Below, piece by piece: positions 19,043 through 28,886 of a stretch of 64,000 nt of DNA (its first letter is position 1; each line of letters begins with the position of its first letter). Origin of the DNA: Glaciecola nitratireducens FR1064. Its GTDB lineage: Bacteria > Pseudomonadota > Gammaproteobacteria > Enterobacterales > Alteromonadaceae. Location: contig NC_016041.1 of NCBI RefSeq assembly GCF_000226565.1, positions 3,410,001 through 3,474,000 on the forward strand, given 5' to 3'. Below the pieces are notes generated by a model that saw only the letters and a list, made by a program, of their open reading frames with translations, was not told the origin of the DNA and did no database searches. The position numbers and the translations under genes were made by a program.

Positions 19043-19288
19043 ATGTCAGGACAAGGATCAGGTGGTAACGTAATTGCCGCAATTTGCTCATTTTTTATTC
19101 CCGGATTGGGTCAGTTAGTACAAGGCAGAATTTTAGCAGCCTTGGCTTTCTTTGTTATTGCGATGGGCAGCTATGCGTTGTCAGCAACCGTTATTCTAAT
19201 ATTCATGTGGCCTGTCGGTGCAATTGCACACATATGGTCAATCATTAGTGCGGCAAAATTTCGTTCTATAGATGCTCGAATTCGATAA
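19043..19288 (+). CDS. Small two-helix inner-membrane protein
   Basis: 81-aa protein. A Gly-rich N-terminus (MSGQGSGGN) is followed by a first hydrophobic segment containing SFFIPGLGQLVQGR (about 10-35) and a second long one (about 38-68), ending in a basic tail. The IPGLGQ-x-x-x-G turn recalls TM2-domain-like small membrane proteins, but I cannot name the family. An SD is present and a strong terminator lies 55 bp after the stop, so it is a single-gene transcript. Confidence 0.75.
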   Translation: MSGQGSGGNVIAAICSFFIPGLGQLVQGRILAALAFFVIAMGSYALSATVILIFMWPVGAIAHIWSIISAAKFRSIDARIR

Positions 19289-19343
19289 CACAAAAGCCCA
19301 ACATTGTTAAAAACCGAGATAACAGAGCGCAAGAACTCATTGC

Positions 19344-19374
19344 AAAAGCCACCTTAGTTATAGGTGGCTTTTTT
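19344..19374 (+). terminator. Rho-independent terminator after small membrane protein
   Basis: Stem agccacct/aggtggct with a short loop followed by six T residues (19369-19374). Confidence 0.9.
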
Positions 19375-19573
19375 CCAAGAGCGTATCCACTATAACTTTT
19401 TCGATTACATCAATCGCTTTTATTCACTCCAAATATATAAATTCAGGTCTATACTTAAGGGACGAGCGAGAAATTCGTTTTGGCTGCGAGCCTGCATAGT
19501 ATAAAAGTGAAAGTTCAATTATATTTCTATGCTGATCGCAATTCGCTTATTAGTTAATTTAGGGATATGAAAC

Positions 19574-21841
19574 ATGAATAAAAAAAGAATTTTTTCAACA
19601 ACTCGCATTGCAGGAATAGTCAGTTTACTGATGATGTCGGGTGCTGTTTTGGCAGAAACTGCCGAAATAAGCAAACCCAAAGGCCCAATGGGCTCTGGCG
19701 TAGCGCAAGCTAATCAAGCAAAAACTAACCAGTTTTGGTGGCCAGATCAGTTGAACCTGTCTGCTTTGAGAGATCACGACAGCCGTTCAAATCCTTACGG
19801 CGCAGACTTCGATTACGGCGAAGCTTTCAGCAAGCTTGATTTGGCTGCTGCAAAAAGCGATATCAACACTCTTCTCACGACTTCGCAAGATTGGTGGCCA
19901 GCTGATTTTGGTAACTATGGTCCATTTTTTATCCGCATGACATGGCATAGCGCCGGTACATATCGAACGTTAGACGGTCGCGGTGGTGCAGGCGGTGGTC
20001 AGCAGCGTTTTGAACCACTGAATAGCTGGCCAGATAACGGCAACTTAGACAAAGCTCGCCGCCTATTATGGCCAATTAAAATGAAGTATGGCGAAGCGCT
20101 CTCTTGGTCAGACTTGATGGTATTAGCTGGTAACGTTGCACTAGAAAACATGGGCTTTGACACCTATGGCTTTGCTGGCGGTCGTGCAGACGACTGGGAA
20201 CCAGATTTAGTTTACTGGGGTCCTGAAATTGAGATGCTAGCCAGCGACCGTGAAGATCGCGAAGGCAAGTTACAACGCCCTCTAGGCGCTACTCACATGG
20301 GTCTAATCTACGTAAACCCTGAAGGTCCTAAAGGCGTGCCTGACCCAATTGGTTCAGCTAAAAACATTCGCGTCGCATTTCAACGTATGGCGATGAACGA
20401 CGAAGAAACACTAGCGTTAATCGCTGGCGGCCACACTTTTGGAAAAATGCATGGTGCACGTAAGCCTGCTGATTGCTTAGGTCCAGAGCCTGCTGCGGCC
20501 GGTGTTGAAGAACAGGGCCTAGGTTGGAAAAACAAATGTGGTAAAGGCCATTCAGAAGACACGACGACGAGTGGTTTAGAAGGCGCTTGGACTCAAGCAC
20601 CAACGCGTTGGACTTCATTGTACCTAAGTAACCTGTTGAATTTCGAATGGAAGCAAACACGCAGTCCTGCTGGCGCTATTCAATGGATACCTACCGATGA
20701 ATCGCTGCACAAGTCAGTTCCGGATGCGCACGTCGAAGGCAAATTTAACGCACCAGTGATGACAACTGCAGATTTAGCACTGAAGTTTGATCCTGAATAC
20801 AGAAAGATTGCGGAGCGTTTCCTAGCGGATCCAAAAGAGTATCAACTGGCCTTTGCAAAAGCTTGGTACAAGCTAACACATAGAGATATGGGACCAAGAA
20901 GAAACTTCTTAGGTAACGAAGTACCAGAAGATATTAAAATTTGGCAAGACCCTATTGCAGACGACACGATGTCAACAATTGACGGTGACGATGTTGCTAA
21001 GCTAAAAGCCAAAATACTTGATTCAGGACTCACTGTTCCAGAACTAGTAAGAACAGCATGGGCCTCTGCAGCTAGCTACCGCGAATCGGACATGCGCGGC
21101 GGTGCAAATGGTGCTCGCTTAGCTTTAGCGCCACAGAAAGATTGGGCAGTTAACAATCCTGCTGAAACAGCGAAGGTGATTAAGGTACTTAAAGAGATCC
21201 AAAGCGATGCGAACGGTGGTTTCTTCAATAGTGACAATGTGTCGCTTGCAGACCTTATCGTTCTTGGTGGCGCAGCCGCTATAGAAAAAGCAGCGAAGGA
21301 TGCTGGTTACAATGTGTCGGTACCTTTTACTCCTGGTCGCGGTGATGCAACGCAAGAACAAACTGACGTTAATTCATTTTCGCTGCTAGAACTAAGCGCA
21401 GATGGTTTCCGTAACTATTTTGACGTAAAAGAAAGCTACAAGTCACCTACTGAAATGCTAGTTGATAAAGCGGATCAGTTGAATTTGTCTGTACCTGAAA
21501 TGACGGTCTTAGTTGGCGGCATGCGTGCACTGAATGCTAACCATGGCGGTGCGAAACATGGCGTATTAACTTCTAAGCCAGGCACGTTAAGCAATGACTT
21601 TTTCGTCAACTTGTTAGATATGTCGACGGTTTGGCAGAAATCTGATCAGGAAGGTGTATACGAAGGTCTTGATCGCAAAACAGGCAAGACTAAGTGGACA
21701 GCCACCTCTGTTGACCTAATATTTGGTTCTAACTCAGAGTTACGTGCGGTATCTGAAGTGTATGCTTTCGATACCTCAAAAGAGAAGTTCGTGAATGACT
21801 TTGTTGCCTCATGGGTTAAAGTCATGAATGCTGATAGATAG
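19574..21841 (+). CDS. katG: Catalase-peroxidase with signal peptide (exported KatG)
   Basis: Bifunctional heme catalase-peroxidase (755 aa) destroying hydrogen peroxide. Distal heme site Arg121, Trp124 and His125 lie in [11 protein letters not shown]; the proximal His is in [12 protein letters not shown]. The Tyr ([10 protein letters not shown]) and Met (RMAMNDEET) expected to crosslink to the distal Trp are present. A C-terminal inactive duplicate domain (about 430-755) is full length. Unlike most KatG, residues 1-28 form a signal peptide (hydrophobic core then GAVLAETA), so it is predicted periplasmic, as in KatP-type enzymes. Two hairpins follow the gene. Confidence 0.96.
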   Translation: MNKKRIFSTTRIAGIVSLLMMSGAVLAETAEISKPKGPMGSGVAQANQAKTNQFWWPDQLNLSALRDHDSRSNPYGADFDYGEAFSKLDLAAAKSDINTLLTTSQDWWPADFGNYGPFFIRMTWHSAGTYRTLDGRGGAGGGQQRFEPLNSWPDNGNLDKARRLLWPIKMKYGEALSWSDLMVLAGNVALENMGFDTYGFAGGRADDWEPDLVYWGPEIEMLASDREDREGKLQRPLGATHMGLIYVNPEGPKGVPDPIGSAKNIRVAFQRMAMNDEETLALIAGGHTFGKMHGARKPADCLGPEPAAAGVEEQGLGWKNKCGKGHSEDTTTSGLEGAWTQAPTRWTSLYLSNLLNFEWKQTRSPAGAIQWIPTDESLHKSVPDAHVEGKFNAPVMTTADLALKFDPEYRKIAERFLADPKEYQLAFAKAWYKLTHRDMGPRRNFLGNEVPEDIKIWQDPIADDTMSTIDGDDVAKLKAKILDSGLTVPELVRTAWASAASYRESDMRGGANGARLALAPQKDWAVNNPAETAKVIKVLKEIQSDANGGFFNSDNVSLADLIVLGGAAAIEKAAKDAGYNVSVPFTPGRGDATQEQTDVNSFSLLELSADGFRNYFDVKESYKSPTEMLVDKADQLNLSVPEMTVLVGGMRALNANHGGAKHGVLTSKPGTLSNDFFVNLLDMSTVWQKSDQEGVYEGLDRKTGKTKWTATSVDLIFGSNSELRAVSEVYAFDTSKEKFVNDFVASWVKVMNADR

Positions 21842-21850
21842 TAGAAACGA

Positions 21851-21884
21851 GAACGCCAAATGCCTTTTAGTGGTATTGGCGTTC
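21851..21884 (+). terminator. Hairpin after katG
   Basis: Inverted repeat gaacgccaa/ttggcgttc 10 nt after the stop; the downstream stretch is only weakly T-rich, so it may be an RNA-stabilising hairpin rather than a strong terminator. Confidence 0.6.
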
Positions 21885-21960
21885 CTCTACTAGCGGCTAT
21901 AGTGCTTAGCCATCTACTGCGCCTACACTAACGCTGCTTTTATCTAGGACAACTTTAAAA

Positions 21961-21997
21961 ATGCCGCATCATTTATCATGATTGCGGCATTTTTTTA
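21961..21997 (+). terminator. Strong terminator between katG and beta-lactamase-like gene
   Basis: Stem atgccgca/tgcggcat followed by seven or more T residues; it insulates the downstream lipoprotein gene. Confidence 0.85.
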
Positions 21998-22072
21998 TGC
22001 CTGACGTTTCTAATTTGCAAGCCCTTCCCTAACGGTTACACTAATCACCCCATAAAATAATAAAAAGTCATT

Positions 22073-23362
22073 ATGAAAAAAATCTTAGTTGTTTTATTGA
22101 GTATGTCGCTTACGGCATGCGTCGTATCGGTCAATGAAAATAGCGGTCATGCGCAACAAGAAAGCAGCACGTCACAGGCAATTGGCACTAAACAAGGCTT
22201 TTCTGAGCAACGTTTACTGCGTATCAACAGCAAGATGCAGGAGTATATTGATGAAGGCAAACTTGCTGGCATCATGACCTTAGTGTCACGCAACAATCAA
22301 ACTGTACATTTTGCAGCGCAAGGCATGCAGGATAAGGATGCCGGTATACCTCTGCGGCGTGACACCATTTTTCGCATTTACTCAATGACCAAACCAATAA
22401 CCACCGTTGCAGCACTAACGCTTTGGGAACAGGGCAAGTTTCATATGAACGATCCTATTTCCATGTATTTACCTGAACTTGCTAATTTGAAAGTATATGT
22501 GAGTGGTAGTGGCGAGAATATGGTTTTAGAGGATGCTAAATACCCCATCCGCATCATCGATTTATTTACCCATACAGCTGGTTTTAGCTATGGATTTAGC
22601 GGTAGCGAAGTTGACAAACTGTATCGCGCATCACCAATGATGCAAGGCAAAACAAAGCCAGAAAATGTGTTAGCGGAACTCGCGAAACTGCCGCTTAATC
22701 ATCAACCGGGCACACAATGGAATTATGGCGTCAGTACCGACGTTATTGGCTTTTTAGTTGAAAAACTCAGCAATATGAAGCTCGGAGAATATGTAAAACA
22801 AGAAATACTGACTCCTCTAAATATGCAGGATACCGGTTTTTATGTGCCCGCTGAAAAGGCACAGCGCTTTTCCAAGGTATATAACAATAACAAAGAAGGG
22901 AAAACTGCGGTAATGGAAAACGAGCCATTAGGTGATTTCCTGAGTGATCCGGCAGTTCATAACGGCGGTGGAGGCATGGTCTCTACAATCGACGACTTCT
23001 TAATATTTGCGCGCATGTTATTAAATAACGGCGAAGTGAATGGTGTTAGAATTTTAGGCCGTAAAACGGTTGAATATATGCGCTCTAATCACCTTCCGGC
23101 TGAACTGCTGCCTTATCGTAACAGCGCTGCTGGAGAAGGATATGGATTAGCGATGTCGGTAACCATGAATACGGATGATGTGAAATTTATGAGTTCTGAA
23201 GGTAACTTTGGTTGGTCAGGTGCAGCATCAACCTACTTTAGAATAGACCCAGTTGAGAATTTAATCATTATCGGTATGGCCCAGTTTATTCCAGTCGGTA
23301 CGCATCCCTATTCAGATGATTTACGCAATTTGACTTATCAAGCCTTAGTTGATGAAAAGTAA
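22073..23362 (+). CDS. Beta-lactamase-fold serine hydrolase, lipoprotein
   Basis: 429-aa member of the class C beta-lactamase/esterase/DD-peptidase-like superfamily. Lipobox LTAC places the lipidated Cys at residue 16. The SxxK motif is in IYSMTKPITT (Ser about 104), the YxN-equivalent is YGVSTDVIG, and the third motif is GWSGAAST. The YGV variant is common in esterase-like members, so antibiotic resistance should not be inferred. Terminator hairpin upstream and bidirectional terminator downstream make it monocistronic. Confidence 0.88.
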   Translation: MKKILVVLLSMSLTACVVSVNENSGHAQQESSTSQAIGTKQGFSEQRLLRINSKMQEYIDEGKLAGIMTLVSRNNQTVHFAAQGMQDKDAGIPLRRDTIFRIYSMTKPITTVAALTLWEQGKFHMNDPISMYLPELANLKVYVSGSGENMVLEDAKYPIRIIDLFTHTAGFSYGFSGSEVDKLYRASPMMQGKTKPENVLAELAKLPLNHQPGTQWNYGVSTDVIGFLVEKLSNMKLGEYVKQEILTPLNMQDTGFYVPAEKAQRFSKVYNNNKEGKTAVMENEPLGDFLSDPAVHNGGGGMVSTIDDFLIFARMLLNNGEVNGVRILGRKTVEYMRSNHLPAELLPYRNSAAGEGYGLAMSVTMNTDDVKFMSSEGNFGWSGAASTYFRIDPVENLIIIGMAQFIPVGTHPYSDDLRNLTYQALVDEK

Positions 23363-23390
23363 GTACAAGCGCTTAAACTAGATAACTTGA

Positions 23391-23434
23391 TTGAGTTTGA
23401 GTTTGAGTTTGAGTTTGAGTTTGAGTTTGAGTTT
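23391..23434. repeat. Hexanucleotide tandem repeat (TTGAGT)x7
   Basis: Seven perfect copies of ttgagt plus tt, 28 bp after the stop of the beta-lactamase-like gene and just before the bidirectional terminator. It lies outside any gene, so copy-number change would not shift a reading frame. Confidence 0.95.
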
Positions 23435-23444
23435 AACGCAATAA

Positions 23445-23488
23445 TAAAAAAGGCCTGATTCAGTACAATACTGAAATCAGGCCTTTGC
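23445..23488. terminator. Bidirectional terminator between lipoprotein gene and S8 protease
   Basis: Long stem aggcctgattcag/ctgaaatcaggcct (23451-23463 with 23471-23484), flanked by six A on the left and TTT on the right, between convergent genes. Confidence 0.9.
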
Positions 23489-23545
23489 ATTTAGTAAGCA
23501 GTTGAGAACCTTCCTCAACCACCTACTGCATTTTCACTAATCAGA

Positions 23546-26500
23546 TTAGTGCATATTTCTTCTACGTAACCACACTAAAGGTAATAACAATAGCGCGATC
23601 CAACCTGTGCTACCGCCATCCTTCGTATTGAACACAGTCACTGTCACTGTTTGTTCAACGGTATTTAAACCATCAGTAGCAACAACAGTAAACGTCACTT
23701 TAGTTTCATCACCAGTACTAGGAGCTTCTGTAGAGAAGCTGCTGCCTGGCACACCATTGATAGTGTAAGTGACAGTGTCGCCTTCAGGATCAGTGGCTGA
23801 AGCGCTTACGTTGATTGTTAGACCTTCTTTAATTCTTGCTGGTGCGCTGACTCGTAGCGATGGAGCAAGGTTATTTTTGATCGTAACATTCGCAGTGGCT
23901 TTGCTGAAGTTACCGTTGCTATCTGTTGCTCTCATTTCAAGAACGACGACAGAATCTTCGGTTACTTCTGGAGCAATTAACTTAGCTGCTGCAAGACCGT
24001 TTCCAGCTATAACTGCTGCTGGACCTGATACTTGTACCCAAAGGATATCAACTGCATCGCCGTTTGGCTCAACAACAACACCCGGTAGTAATAGCTCACG
24101 CATCTCCGTAACTTCTAAATCAGCAACAGTTAAGCCGTCGATAGTAGTTTGTGGAGCACCTTCAACCTGAACACCACCGAACACTTCTGATGCAACTGTT
24201 GCTGTACCAGGAATGTTAGTTACTGAAGACATAGCAAGCATTTGGATTGGACCACCTGCGTTGTCTTCGTCAACCGTTACAGTGAATGAAAGCTTGGTAG
24301 GTTGGTCAGGAACTGGCTGTAAGAAGTAACAAATTAATGCGCCGTCTACAGCATCCGCGCCAATATCACCAATTGGAGTATTACCTGAACCGAAATAGCC
24401 TACGTGGTGAGTTGTAACACCAGCAGTACCTTGGTCATTTTCGTAACCGATAGTGGTCGGAATTACCGTAGGTAACTCATGTATCATGTCGGTATATGCA
24501 TATACTAGATTTGGTGTTCCTGGTGCCGCATCGTTGTTAACAACAATTTGGAAGTCAGCTCTATCATTAACGCCGTCATAGTACGTTAACATGTTGTCCC
24601 ATTCGATGATTACGATCCCGTCACCACCCGTCGCGGCAACAGTAACGCCACTACCGCCGGCTATATCTGCAACTAAATCACGCCATAGCGGTGCCATAAC
24701 CCCATTAGGTACGTCAGTATCAGGCAGGAGTTGGTTGACATATTGAGTTGAACCAACATCGCCACCCAATGTTATGAAACCATCTTCAGTGATAGTGAAG
24801 CCATTATATTCAGTTCCTAAGAATTGAATTCTATTGCCAAACACAGCCGCTTGACCGTCTCCGTCAATAGCAGGGTTCAAGCCGATACCAAATCCAGCTA
24901 GGTCAATGTATGTGCCAGCACCAAAAGGAACTGCACACATCGCGTCATTAGCGTTAGTCGATATTCTATAAGATGGCTCTGCACCTAATAGTGAAGGCTG
25001 AGTCAACGTCCACGTAAGTGTATCACCCTCGACAACAGCGTCAGTGCTGTCTTCGTCTAGCGTAACACCCTCTGGTAACGTCAACGAAACTTCATAGTCT
25101 CTGTCTTCGCTAGTAAAGTTAGCATCAACTTCAACTGAGAATTCAAGAGAGTCACCAGTTTCCAGTCTGTCTAACGAAGAAGCTGTTACACGAACATCGT
25201 CTTGTCCACGCACTACATCAACAGCAATCAAACCAAGGTTACCAGCGTTTTCAGCTGAAGTACCTAAGTCCATTGCGCCAAAGTAAAGGTCGCCTTCCAT
25301 ACCGTCAACTAAGTCCCAAGTCATACGAATATCAAATGGTGTTAATTGTGGAATTGAACTAGGTGCATCAATAGTAAGATTAGTACCCACTTCACCGTCA
25401 ACAACAGCGTAGTTTAGGTTGAAAGTGTCAGTTGCGTCTGCAGCTGATGCAGCCCAGTTCTGCACTATCATCCAGTACATACCAGCGGCTGGTAGTTCAA
25501 TCTCTACTCTTTCACTAGCAGAACCTGTAGCAGCGGCTCCCACTATTTCATCAGAAGTTGGTATACCATCGCCATTTGCATCAATAACTACAAATAGGTC
25601 TAAGTCTGGTGAAGTAGAATCAGAAGTCGTTACCACTAAACGCTTAGCACCTTCTGGTACATCTGCAGTAGCGATAAATAAACCGTCAGTTAAGTCGTCT
25701 AAGAAGTCTGAGTTATCAGAATCTTGTGCAGCAGAACCTTCAACTACAGTGGCTTTTGTTAGGCCATAAGAAGTTGCGGTAAATTCTGAGATCTCAACGG
25801 CTAAAATATCTTTAAGCACGTATGAATCTTGATTACGTTTCGCTTCAGCAGTTACCGACTCAGGCACTGTTCCGTTAGACGCTACTACTGAAACCGGCCA
25901 ATGTAAGTCTGGCGAGCTAGCAGAAGTGAAGTTAACAATACCGAACGAATAAACATCGCTAGGAGAGTTAAACGCATCAACCGTTACGGTTACTGCTTGA
26001 GATTGACCAGCAGTTAAATCGAATGTTGCTGGCGTTACAGTAATACCCAAATCACCAAGGATAGAAGCACCGTCTACTGACCATGAACCATCTTTAGTTG
26101 CAGTCACTGTTCTTGTCCAAGTACATGAACCAACGCAGTTGTTGTCGGTAATACTTGGCAAGTTCAATGAACGTGGCTCACCGCCAATGTTCGGGTTAGC
26201 CGCTTCATAATTAGCAGCAGTTTCGTCCATGACTAAACCAGCTCTAACCGCTACGTCCACTTGAACTCGACCTGAGCCCATGTCAAACCAATCACCTGCA
26301 GTAACACCATCTTCTTTCTTAACAGTAGGTGTCGCAGTCATCGCAAGTGCTGAGCGAATGTTGTCGGCAGTCCATGTTGGCTGAGCACTTTTAACCAATG
26401 CAGCAGAACCGGCTAAATGCGGCGAGCTCATTGAAGTACCAGACAAGTAGTTAAAGTCACCCGCTGCTGGCGTATGTCCATCGTGACCAAACTGTTGGTC

Positions 26501-28423
26501 GGCATAAGCAGCATAGATGTTCACACCAGGACCAGTGATGGTCGGTGTAAGTGTAGAAATGGTTGTACCAGGTCCCTTGGAAGAGAAGCCAGCCAGCACA
26601 TCAACACGATCTTCGTTAACACTTTGCACGCCAGTAGAAGCGGTTATGGTCGCCATGTGGTTTTCACCAGAAGCTAACCATGTTTTTAAGGCATCGCCGT
26701 CTGCTGAGCTAACGTGGATCCCAGGGATCACGTAAAGGTCAGGGTTTAAGCTATCCGCACCACCAGCAAGGTTTGCCAGTACAAGACCGCCCGCACCGCC
26801 GGCAGCAGCATTGACCGCTTTGTCAACGCGTGCTATTGCTCCGCGATCACAAACAACAATTTCACCGCTGAAAGTATTATCAGGAAATGGTTGTAAACAC
26901 TGAGCTGGATCACCATCAGGATCGTTTGCATTGGTATAATCACCTGCGTAAACGATACTTGCAGTTATGCCACCTGAGTTTGAAACACCCGTGATTGGGT
27001 CTAAAGCAGTATCACCGCCAGTGAATTCACCGATTTCTTTATCATACCTAACTTCACGACCGTGTTCAGCCGCTGCAACCGCAGTATACCAAGGAGCGTG
27101 TTTTGCTGTAGTTGAAACACCCGGACCACCGTTACCAGCAGATGTTGCTACAAAAATACCTGCATTTCGTGCCGCTAAGAAAGCCAGTTCTGTAGAGCTG
27201 CCCCAAGAGAAACCACCACCACTGATAGAGTAGTTGACTACGTCTACGCCGTCGACAATCGCATCTTCAATCGCTGCACTAATTGCTGCACCTGTACAAT
27301 CGCCGTATGTATCACCCGCGTCGCTGCGTCCACCCCAGCAAACTTGATATGAAATCACGTTAGCGCGAGGAGCAACACCAGAAATGCGGTCATAAACAAA
27401 TCCAGTTTCAATACCTGCACTTTCAACCGCGCCACTTTCTGGCAGTGATTCTGGAACGTTTAATAATATGTTACCAATTGCTGTACTCGCAACGTGAGTA
27501 CCGTGACCGCCGTAATCTTCACCATTTTTTGGCAAATCTACAGGGAATACATCGGTGTCATCATAAGTGCCAGTGATAACAGGGTAAGAATATACACCGA
27601 TCAATTTATCATTACATAAGGCTGCAAACTCACCAGCACAATCACCCAAGTAAACACCTGAGCCTAGTGGGTTTGTGTGGTCGAAACCGTCGTCTGAAAT
27701 ATCAGCAAATGAACGATGATCAGTGTTAATACCACTATCGATGATACCAACAACTACGCCTTCACCGTAAGCGCCAACGCCACTATCAGTAGCAGTGCCT
27801 GCCCAAACTTTAGGTGCACCAATTAATGTTGGGCCTGTGTCCGTATCAACAGTAAATACTTGATCGCGCTCAACGCGCTTCACACCTGGCAGACGCGAAA
27901 CAGCTTCAGCTTCAGCTGGCATCATGCGGATTGCAACACCGTTTAAGGCATATTTATAAGAAGCAACAACTTTGGAGCTACCGGCAACTTCTGCTACTTT
28001 TGTTAGTAATGAGCTTTGCTTACTTTCCAAAAATGATTTGTAAGCGATAACTGCGGGTGCTGATACGTCAAGCTTTTGACCGCCTTTCGCTCGTTTAGCG
28101 CCATCTAAACTTGTAAATTTTTTATGAGGGTTAGTCGATTCAAGACCTTGAACACCACCATCGTACATTGCAATAGAGTCATTCTCTAAATGAACAATGT
28201 AGATATATTCTTTATTTTCTAAGCCTTTCTCTGGGATAAATTTCTGCTTAGTAACAACTTTAGTGTTGCTATTCTTATTTACAGAAATCGCTTTTGATGC
28301 TGTTAGTGTATTGTTGCCAACGTCGAAGCTGTTGTTTGCAGCCCCACTCAAATCAACTGCTGCTGAGTGCATAGACATTGTCATCAATGCTGCCGAAACG
28401 GCTATTGTGACTTTTGGGTTCAC
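23546..28423 (-). CDS. Giant secreted S8 (subtilisin-like) protease with GlyGly-CTERM-like tail
   Basis: 1625-aa secreted subtilase. Order: signal peptide (1-22), I9-like propeptide (about 60-190), S8 catalytic domain with Asp in GIIDSGINTDH, His in GHGTHVAST and Ser in SGTSMSSPHLAG. A PA-type insert (CLQPFPDN to VLANLAGG) lies between His and Ser. Next come beta-rich domains including a PPC-like segment (MYWMIVQNW) and a Cadherin/PKD-like repeat (DPEGDTVTY). The tail GGSTGW, a hydrophobic helix and RRR match the GlyGly-CTERM sorting signal processed by rhombosortase after T2SS export. Start is GTG with GGAG 8 nt upstream. Confidence 0.93.
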   Translation of the reverse strand: MNPKVTIAVSAALMTMSMHSAAVDLSGAANNSFDVGNNTLTASKAISVNKNSNTKVVTKQKFIPEKGLENKEYIYIVHLENDSIAMYDGGVQGLESTNPHKKFTSLDGAKRAKGGQKLDVSAPAVIAYKSFLESKQSSLLTKVAEVAGSSKVVASYKYALNGVAIRMMPAEAEAVSRLPGVKRVERDQVFTVDTDTGPTLIGAPKVWAGTATDSGVGAYGEGVVVGIIDSGINTDHRSFADISDDGFDHTNPLGSGVYLGDCAGEFAALCNDKLIGVYSYPVITGTYDDTDVFPVDLPKNGEDYGGHGTHVASTAIGNILLNVPESLPESGAVESAGIETGFVYDRISGVAPRANVISYQVCWGGRSDAGDTYGDCTGAAISAAIEDAIVDGVDVVNYSISGGGFSWGSSTELAFLAARNAGIFVATSAGNGGPGVSTTAKHAPWYTAVAAAEHGREVRYDKEIGEFTGGDTALDPITGVSNSGGITASIVYAGDYTNANDPDGDPAQCLQPFPDNTFSGEIVVCDRGAIARVDKAVNAAAGGAGGLVLANLAGGADSLNPDLYVIPGIHVSSADGDALKTWLASGENHMATITASTGVQSVNEDRVDVLAGFSSKGPGTTISTLTPTITGPGVNIYAAYADQQFGHDGHTPAAGDFNYLSGTSMSSPHLAGSAALVKSAQPTWTADNIRSALAMTATPTVKKEDGVTAGDWFDMGSGRVQVDVAVRAGLVMDETAANYEAANPNIGGEPRSLNLPSITDNNCVGSCTWTRTVTATKDGSWSVDGASILGDLGITVTPATFDLTAGQSQAVTVTVDAFNSPSDVYSFGIVNFTSASSPDLHWPVSVVASNGTVPESVTAEAKRNQDSYVLKDILAVEISEFTATSYGLTKATVVEGSAAQDSDNSDFLDDLTDGLFIATADVPEGAKRLVVTTSDSTSPDLDLFVVIDANGDGIPTSDEIVGAAATGSASERVEIELPAAGMYWMIVQNWAASAADATDTFNLNYAVVDGEVGTNLTIDAPSSIPQLTPFDIRMTWDLVDGMEGDLYFGAMDLGTSAENAGNLGLIAVDVVRGQDDVRVTASSLDRLETGDSLEFSVEVDANFTSEDRDYEVSLTLPEGVTLDEDSTDAVVEGDTLTWTLTQPSLLGAEPSYRISTNANDAMCAVPFGAGTYIDLAGFGIGLNPAIDGDGQAAVFGNRIQFLGTEYNGFTITEDGFITLGGDVGSTQYVNQLLPDTDVPNGVMAPLWRDLVADIAGGSGVTVAATGGDGIVIIEWDNMLTYYDGVNDRADFQIVVNNDAAPGTPNLVYAYTDMIHELPTVIPTTIGYENDQGTAGVTTHHVGYFGSGNTPIGDIGADAVDGALICYFLQPVPDQPTKLSFTVTVDEDNAGGPIQMLAMSSVTNIPGTATVASEVFGGVQVEGAPQTTIDGLTVADLEVTEMRELLLPGVVVEPNGDAVDILWVQVSGPAAVIAGNGLAAAKLIAPEVTEDSVVVLEMRATDSNGNFSKATANVTIKNNLAPSLRVSAPARIKEGLTINVSASATDPEGDTVTYTINGVPGSSFSTEAPSTGDETKVTFTVVATDGLNTVEQTVTVTVFNTKDGGSTGWIALLLLPLVWLRRRNMH

Positions 28424-28886
28424 TGGTAAATCTCCATTTTCCTGTTGTTCGGGGTCAATCCCCTAGGTATCTTATTATATTTTTTAGTCTTAATTTACTG
28501 CTATTTTATCGCTAGAATTGATCCAAGCTATGCTGTTTTAGCATATTTCTTTTGGGTTTGTAATAGGACGGAAACACAAATTTACATTAAATTGAAAACT
28601 CACTGTTCAAGATCCGAAACAGCAATAGTAGGTTTACCTGAGCGCTTTGCATCACGCTACCGCTGAGCACAATGACAAGTTCTTGACTCAGGCATGATGG
28701 TGCCAGATCTCACATTAGAGAAGTAATATTCGCAGGAATTGCATGGAGACGACATCGAAATGCCCATTTGTATTAGACTTAGTTAACGCATAATATGATC
28801 CAAGCATTTTGTGCGCTTGCAACTTTGTTGCCCATACAGGCATAATCAAACCAGAAAACCACAATAAAAATAAGAAAAGGATTCAC
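28424..28886. other. Intergenic region between S8 protease and POT transporter
   Basis: 463 bp between divergent starts. Includes a small ggggt-caa-tcccc inverted repeat (about 28447-28460) in the protease leader and an SD aagaaaagg (28872-28880) for the transporter. AT-rich; no RNA gene or convincing extra coding frame. Confidence 0.5.

Noticed and set aside
22073-23362. Antibiotic resistance beta-lactamase
   Set aside because: The motifs (SMTK, YGV, GWSG) fit esterase/peptidase-like members of the fold, so resistance is not supported.
23391-23434. CRISPR-like repeat
   Set aside because: It is a simple contiguous hexamer repeat without spacers.
23769-24170. 133-codon frame opposite the S8 protease gene
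   Set aside because: Antisense shadow of a long well-supported gene; Thr/Ser/Pro-rich composition reflects the opposite strand codons.
28445-28666. 73-codon rightward frame upstream of the POT gene
   Set aside because: No SD, no recognisable motif, lies in the divergent promoter region.
28809-28886. TTG-initiated N-terminal extension of the POT transporter
   Set aside because: ATG 28887 has a strong SD and matches the family N-terminus; the extension is hydrophilic and without an SD.
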